From: JAFGHJ01 sp964534175
GTDB lineage: Bacteria > Hydrothermota > UBA3072
DNA: 43,162 bases
NCBI GenBank assembly: GCA_964534175.1
Contig: CAZHNS010000022.1
Location: forward strand, 1 to 43,162
Direction: 5' to 3'
Both the position numbers and the translations under genes were made by a program. The notes beneath the pieces are model-generated. The model was not told the DNA's origin. It saw only the letters and a list, made by a program, of their open reading frames with translations, and ran no database searches. This document shows positions 40,316 to 43,162 of the stretch, piece after piece; the stretch's first letter is position 1, and every line of letters starts with the position of its first letter.

Positions 40316-41605
40316 ATGGTTTTAGTTGTTTTTGTTTTTTTTCTGCCCGGAGAAGTCTCCGGGTTTTCTTTTTTCGCTAACAATAATTTAAACATTGGCG
40401 AAATTACACTTGAAGGAAATCTTGTTTTTTCCGAGGAAGCAATAAGAAGTTTATTACCGAAAAGGGGAACAAAATTTAGCGAAGAATTGTTAAAGAGTGA
40501 CATCGAAAAAATTATTGATTTTTATTTAGATAAAGGTTTTCCTTTTGTTCAGGTTAAGCCCGTTCAGTTCACCCTGGATTCTTCCTACATAAGTTGGAAA
40601 CTTATAATTGAGCCCGGGCATTTGCAAAGATTGAATAGTGTTTATTTGGATGGACTGTCTTATACGAATCCGGAATTCTTAAAAGGAAAAATTCCAATTA
40701 AGAAAAATGATATTTTTTGCGAGAAAGAAATAAGGGAAAATATTTCAAAATTGGAGAGATTAAGTTATATTGATGTTGATTCTTTTATTGTTAAACCAAT
40801 ACCTGATAAAGATTTAGTTAATGTAATTATTTATTTGAAAGAACAAACAGGCGGTGATTTTAAAGGTGCAATTTCGTATTCTAATAACGGAGGTTTCAGC
40901 GGATTAATTTCGTTTAGTAATTCTAATCTTTTCGGTAAAGGCAGAAAAGTTCAGATTGATTTAGAAAAGGAAAGAGAGGAATATCAGGCTGAATCTTTTG
41001 AATATACGGAACCTGATATACTGTCCTTACCCTTGAATTTAAATTTGTCCTTAAGTCATAACTATATTAAAGATAATTATAATTTAGTATCGTTTGCTTC
41101 TGGTGCGGAATATTTTTATTCAGATGCTTCGTTTTTAGTGAGGTTAGGTTTCGAGATTGTTTCGAGTCAGAGTATGAGTGAAACTTACCCGTTTTTGGAC
41201 GCCGGTTTTTCATATAAGTCAAATGCGTTTGATATTTTCTACAAAGAAAGGTTTCGTAAAAGTGGGGGATGGGATTTGGAAACTCTGGCTAATATATATT
41301 TTTTCGCATGTGTTCTGAAACTCGAGTATTTTAAGCTCTCATTTAGTGATAATGATTTAACTTTTTATAAATCTTTTAGAGGCTATCCTGGCGTTACCGT
41401 AAAAGAAGGAGCTGTTGCCGGTATTGAATTTAAAAAAGATTTTGGTCTCATAACCGTGTATCCTTTTGTTGATGCCAATTTTTTCCAGGATGAATGGAGA
41501 TATTCTTATGGTCTCGGTTTAAGTATTAAGAGATTTAGTTTGGAGTATGCGGTACCAAAAGGTATTCCTCCGTCCGAGGGTAGAATATATTTTAGGTTTG
41601 AATGA
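40316..41605 (+). CDS. Omp85-superfamily outer-membrane protein with two POTRA domains
   Basis: A 429-residue outer-membrane protein. After a signal peptide (MVLVVFVFFLPGEVSG) come two POTRA modules: about 25-90 (IGEITLEGNLVFSEEAIRSLL ... FYLDKGFPFVQVKPV) and 105-185 (LNSVYLDGLSYTNPEFLKG ... VNVIIYLKEQ). Then a beta-barrel covers about 190-429 (SYSNNGGFSGLISFSNSNLFGKGRKV is the typical first strands). RGYPG near 370 resembles the conserved RGY/F motif of Omp85 barrels. It is smaller than BamA (five POTRAs) and nearer TamA or ShlB-like forms. The start could be TTG 40313; ATG 40316 is preferred, without a ribosome site. Its substrate is unknown. Confidence 0.87.
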   Translation: MVLVVFVFFLPGEVSGFSFFANNNLNIGEITLEGNLVFSEEAIRSLLPKRGTKFSEELLKSDIEKIIDFYLDKGFPFVQVKPVQFTLDSSYISWKLIIEPGHLQRLNSVYLDGLSYTNPEFLKGKIPIKKNDIFCEKEIRENISKLERLSYIDVDSFIVKPIPDKDLVNVIIYLKEQTGGDFKGAISYSNNGGFSGLISFSNSNLFGKGRKVQIDLEKEREEYQAESFEYTEPDILSLPLNLNLSLSHNYIKDNYNLVSFASGAEYFYSDASFLVRLGFEIVSSQSMSETYPFLDAGFSYKSNAFDIFYKERFRKSGGWDLETLANIYFFACVLKLEYFKLSFSDNDLTFYKSFRGYPGVTVKEGAVAGIEFKKDFGLITVYPFVDANFFQDEWRYSYGLGLSIKRFSLEYAVPKGIPPSEGRIYFRFE

Positions 41606-41619
41606 TTTTATTTTACCGT

Positions 41620-41687
41620 TAAAACTCAAAATTCAAAATTAAAACTTGCTTTTCTCCTAATTCTTACTAATACCTAAGACCTAATAT
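41620..41687. repeat. Short phrase repeats between convergent genes
   Basis: ACTCAAAATTCAAAATTAAA (ATCAAAAT family) at about 41625-41644, followed by CCTAATTCTTACTAATACC and CTAAGACCTAA (CCTAA family) at about 41656-41684, running directly into the rhodanese stop. Confidence 0.6.
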
Positions 41688-42089
41688 CTATTTTTCCAGT
41701 TCGTATTTCCAGGAATTGGTTCCGCCGAAGTTTATCACGTTCTCATAGCCCAATTCTATCAATTTTTTCCTGGCATTTTCCGCTCGTCCGCCAACCTTGC
41801 AGTAAACAATTATTAGTTTATCCTTTGGAATTTCTTCTGTATGGTTTTCTATATTTGTATGAGGTATATTTATTGCTGTTGGTATATATCCGCTTTTGTA
41901 TTCACTCTCACTTCGAACGTCTATAAGTACATAATCTTTGCTTTTGTTATCGATAAGTTCTTTAAGTTCAGAGGAACTTAGTGTTCCGTTTTCGATTATC
42001 GTTTGGGTTTGTTTTGTAAAACCTTGATGCGCGCATTTTGTCTGTAGAATGATGCTTAGTAGAATTATTAAATACAATTTTTTTTGCAT
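41688..42089 (-). CDS. Exported single-domain rhodanese
   Basis: A 133-residue protein with an N-terminal signal (MQKKLYLIILLSIILQTKC); Cys19 might be lipidated, though TKC is a poor lipobox. The rhodanese domain covers about 35-130: YVLIDVRSESEYKSGYIPTAINIP, then the active-site loop CKVGGR with catalytic Cys97 and Arg102, and INFGGTNSWK. Such proteins transfer sulfane sulfur to acceptors such as cyanide or thiols in the periplasm. Its start has a GGAGG site, and it follows the Cys-rich DUF6485-like gene by 8 nt, so the two are co-transcribed and may act together in sulfur or metal handling. Confidence 0.9.
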   Translation of the reverse strand: MQKKLYLIILLSIILQTKCAHQGFTKQTQTIIENGTLSSSELKELIDNKSKDYVLIDVRSESEYKSGYIPTAINIPHTNIENHTEEIPKDKLIIVYCKVGGRAENARKKLIELGYENVINFGGTNSWKYELEK

Positions 42090-42097
42090 TCTACCTC

Positions 42098-42301
42098 CTA
42101 AATTTTCCCTTCTTGAACCAGTTCTGCAAATTTTTCAAAAGATCTGTTAAAAGTTCTTTCGATATCATCAGGAAAAACACAAGCCGGAAGTTCTCTCATT
42201 CTTAAGTGATATTGAATGCATAGACAACATCTTCCTTTTCTGGAACATGGTTCGTAAGTACAATTACAGTTTTCTAAATTTTTATCTTGTATACATTCCA
42301 T
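42098..42301 (-). CDS. Cysteine-rich small protein, DUF6485-like
   Basis: A 67-residue protein with eight cysteines (3, 12, 14, 19, 25, 26, 28, 41), including CNCTYEPCSRKGRCCLCI and RMRELPACVFP. This matches my memory of the DUF6485 family, small probable metal-binding proteins of unknown role common in anaerobes. It has no signal peptide, so it should be cytoplasmic. The start ATG is at 42301, with GGGGGTAGG immediately upstream as ribosome site. It is the first gene of a pair with the exported rhodanese. Function unknown; zinc or iron-sulfur binding is plausible. Confidence 0.78.
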   Translation of the reverse strand: MECIQDKNLENCNCTYEPCSRKGRCCLCIQYHLRMRELPACVFPDDIERTFNRSFEKFAELVQEGKI

Positions 42302-42395
42302 CCTACCCCCATCTCATTTAGTTTAGTGGTTAAGTTGTTGAGTTGTTAAGTAGTTGAAAAATTTTTATTCTAATCCAAATCCTAAATCCTAATCC
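42302..42395. repeat. Phrase repeats between hisD and the DUF6485-like gene
   Basis: TTAAGTTGTTGAGTTGTTAAG (42332-42352, shortened here by reading only the core GTTGTTGAGTTGTTAAG) and ATCCAAATCCTAAATCCTAA (42373-42392). Both are short-period, word-like strings as in other gaps; no gene. Confidence 0.6.
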
Positions 42396-43162
42396 CTATT
42401 TATTGTATCGTATTCTTATCGATTCGCCGTGCGCGTGTAATCCTTCGATTTCAGCAAGTTTTTCAGCTGAAGGGCCTATCTCTTTTAGTCCGTCCTCTGT
42501 TACCTCGAGTGTGGTTTGAATTTTTAAGAAATCCTTAACACTCAATCCTCCGGTATATCTACTTGTTGTGTTTGTAGGTAAAGTATGATTTAATCCACTG
42601 GAAAAATCTCCAAGGGCTTCCGCCGAGTATTTACCTATAAAAAGAGAACCATAATTATGAAGTTTATCTTTGTATTTTTCTGCTTCTTTAATCTGAACTT
42701 CAAGGTGCTCAGGTCCTCGCCTGTTCGCGAGTTCGATACCATCACCTATATCATTCAGTAAGATTATCATACCCTTTTTTGTTATTGATTGTTCTGCTAT
42801 TTCTTTGGTTCTTAATGTATTTAATTGTTCGTCGATTTCTTTTAAAACCGATTTGGCAAGTCTCTCTGATGTTGTTGCTAGGATTGGAAGAGCATCTACA
42901 TCGTGTTCAGCCTGTGAAAGCAAATCCGAGGCTATTATTTTTGCTTCCGCTATTTCATCTGCTATTATCATTATTTCGGTCTGCCCGGCTATAAAATCGA
43001 CGCCAACATTTCCTATCACTTCTTTTTTTGCGAATTGTACGTATTTATTTCCCGGTCCCACTATTTTATCAACGTTTTTTACGGTTTCTGTTCCGTATGC
43101 CAGGGCGGCTATTGCCTGTGCTCCTCCCAGTTTATAAATCTCTGTAATTTTAAGCGTATGGG
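42396..43162 (-). CDS. hisD: Histidinol dehydrogenase, C-terminal part (runs off window)
   Basis: Catalyses the last two steps of histidine synthesis, histidinol to histidine, with NAD and zinc. The fragment of about 255 codons enters at the right edge; the frame reads EIYKLGGAQAIAALAYGTE, then VGPGNKYV, so the GTG at 43061 is internal, not a start. Further landmarks: FIAGQTEIMIIAD, the zinc-ligand region LLSQAEHDVDALPIL, the catalytic pair in RRGPEHLEVQ, GLNHTLPT, and the C-terminal GLHAHGESIRIRY with the last zinc-ligand histidine. All are intact. The N-terminal half lies outside the window; no other his gene is seen. Confidence 0.95.
   Translation of the reverse strand, partial: HTLKITEIYKLGGAQAIAALAYGTETVKNVDKIVGPGNKYVQFAKKEVIGNVGVDFIAGQTEIMIIADEIAEAKIIASDLLSQAEHDVDALPILATTSERLAKSVLKEIDEQLNTLRTKEIAEQSITKKGMIILLNDIGDGIELANRRGPEHLEVQIKEAEKYKDKLHNYGSLFIGKYSAEALGDFSSGLNHTLPTNTTSRYTGGLSVKDFLKIQTTLEVTEDGLKEIGPSAEKLAEIEGLHAHGESIRIRYNK

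Noticed and set aside
43061..43061. Start codon for hisD at 43061
   Set aside because: GTG here encodes Val of the conserved VGPGNKYV motif; the family sequence continues to the window edge.
1..43162. CRISPR array
   Set aside because: No equal-length direct repeats with regular unique spacers; the repeats here are word-like, variable and in both orientations.

Overview
This is an AT-rich bacterial chromosome segment from a Gram-negative-type (two-membrane) organism. It encodes outer-membrane barrels, a two-POTRA Omp85 protein, MlaE/MlaD lipid transport, type IV pilins with PilY1, and a gingipain-like C25 protease with a type-A-like C-terminal sorting tail. With DapL-type lysine synthesis and a HypA of archaeal build, this fits an uncultivated FCB-like or candidate-phylum lineage (WOR-3, TA06 or Cloacimonadota style). 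That placement is inference from gene content only; no rRNA is present. I see no phage, IS transposase or CRISPR array.

Layout. 1-2087 (minus): rimP-nusA-infB, with a RimP of only 90 residues. 2447-5790: lysA, pyruvate kinase and an O6-alkylguanine-DNA alkyltransferase, the latter two flanked by a 51-nt inverted repeat. 5936-8977: secreted C25 protease. 9091-13023 (minus): uvrB-nadC-outer membrane protein, overlapping. 13229-13774: UPF0316 membrane protein. 13786-16545 (minus): two-subunit fumarase and malic enzyme. 16676-18095: HypA plus a MinD/Mrp-type ATPase, probably a nickel-insertion pair. 18202-22813: conserved exported protein, XerC/D recombinase, inositol-monophosphatase family protein with an apparent ATT start, MlaE and MlaD. 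22912-24552 (minus): large ABC-2-like membrane protein. 24899-26422: GAF-GAF-GGDEF diguanylate cyclase. 26712-33668: type IV pilus tip operon (four minor pilins, an unknown protein, PilY1, a lipoprotein). 34162-35388: dapL. 35741-36827: two tandem major-type pilins, the second ending at a strong terminator. 37275-37347: tRNA-Ala(GGC). 37374-41605: envelope operon (two lipoproteins, a small membrane protein, Omp85). 41688-43162 (minus): rhodanese, Cys-rich DUF6485-like protein and the C-terminal part of hisD.

How it works together. Pyruvate kinase, malic enzyme and fumarase link glycolysis to C4 acids. LysA and DapL catalyse two steps of lysine/diaminopimelate synthesis. The pilus operon and the two pilins appear to have sigma-54-type promoters and sit beside a c-di-GMP synthase, suggesting regulated surface attachment.

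Non-coding features stand out. Many first genes of transcription units have a TTGACA/TATAAT-type promoter whose -10 box ends only 5-12 nt before the start codon (leaderless mRNA), while downstream genes have GGAGG ribosome sites. A structured intergenic element occurs twice (17141-17336 and 33843-33998) with compensatory changes in a 12-bp bulged hairpin. Most other intergenic space is filled with phrase-like short repeats (CCTAA, CACAGAG and ATCAAAAT families), often in both orientations.
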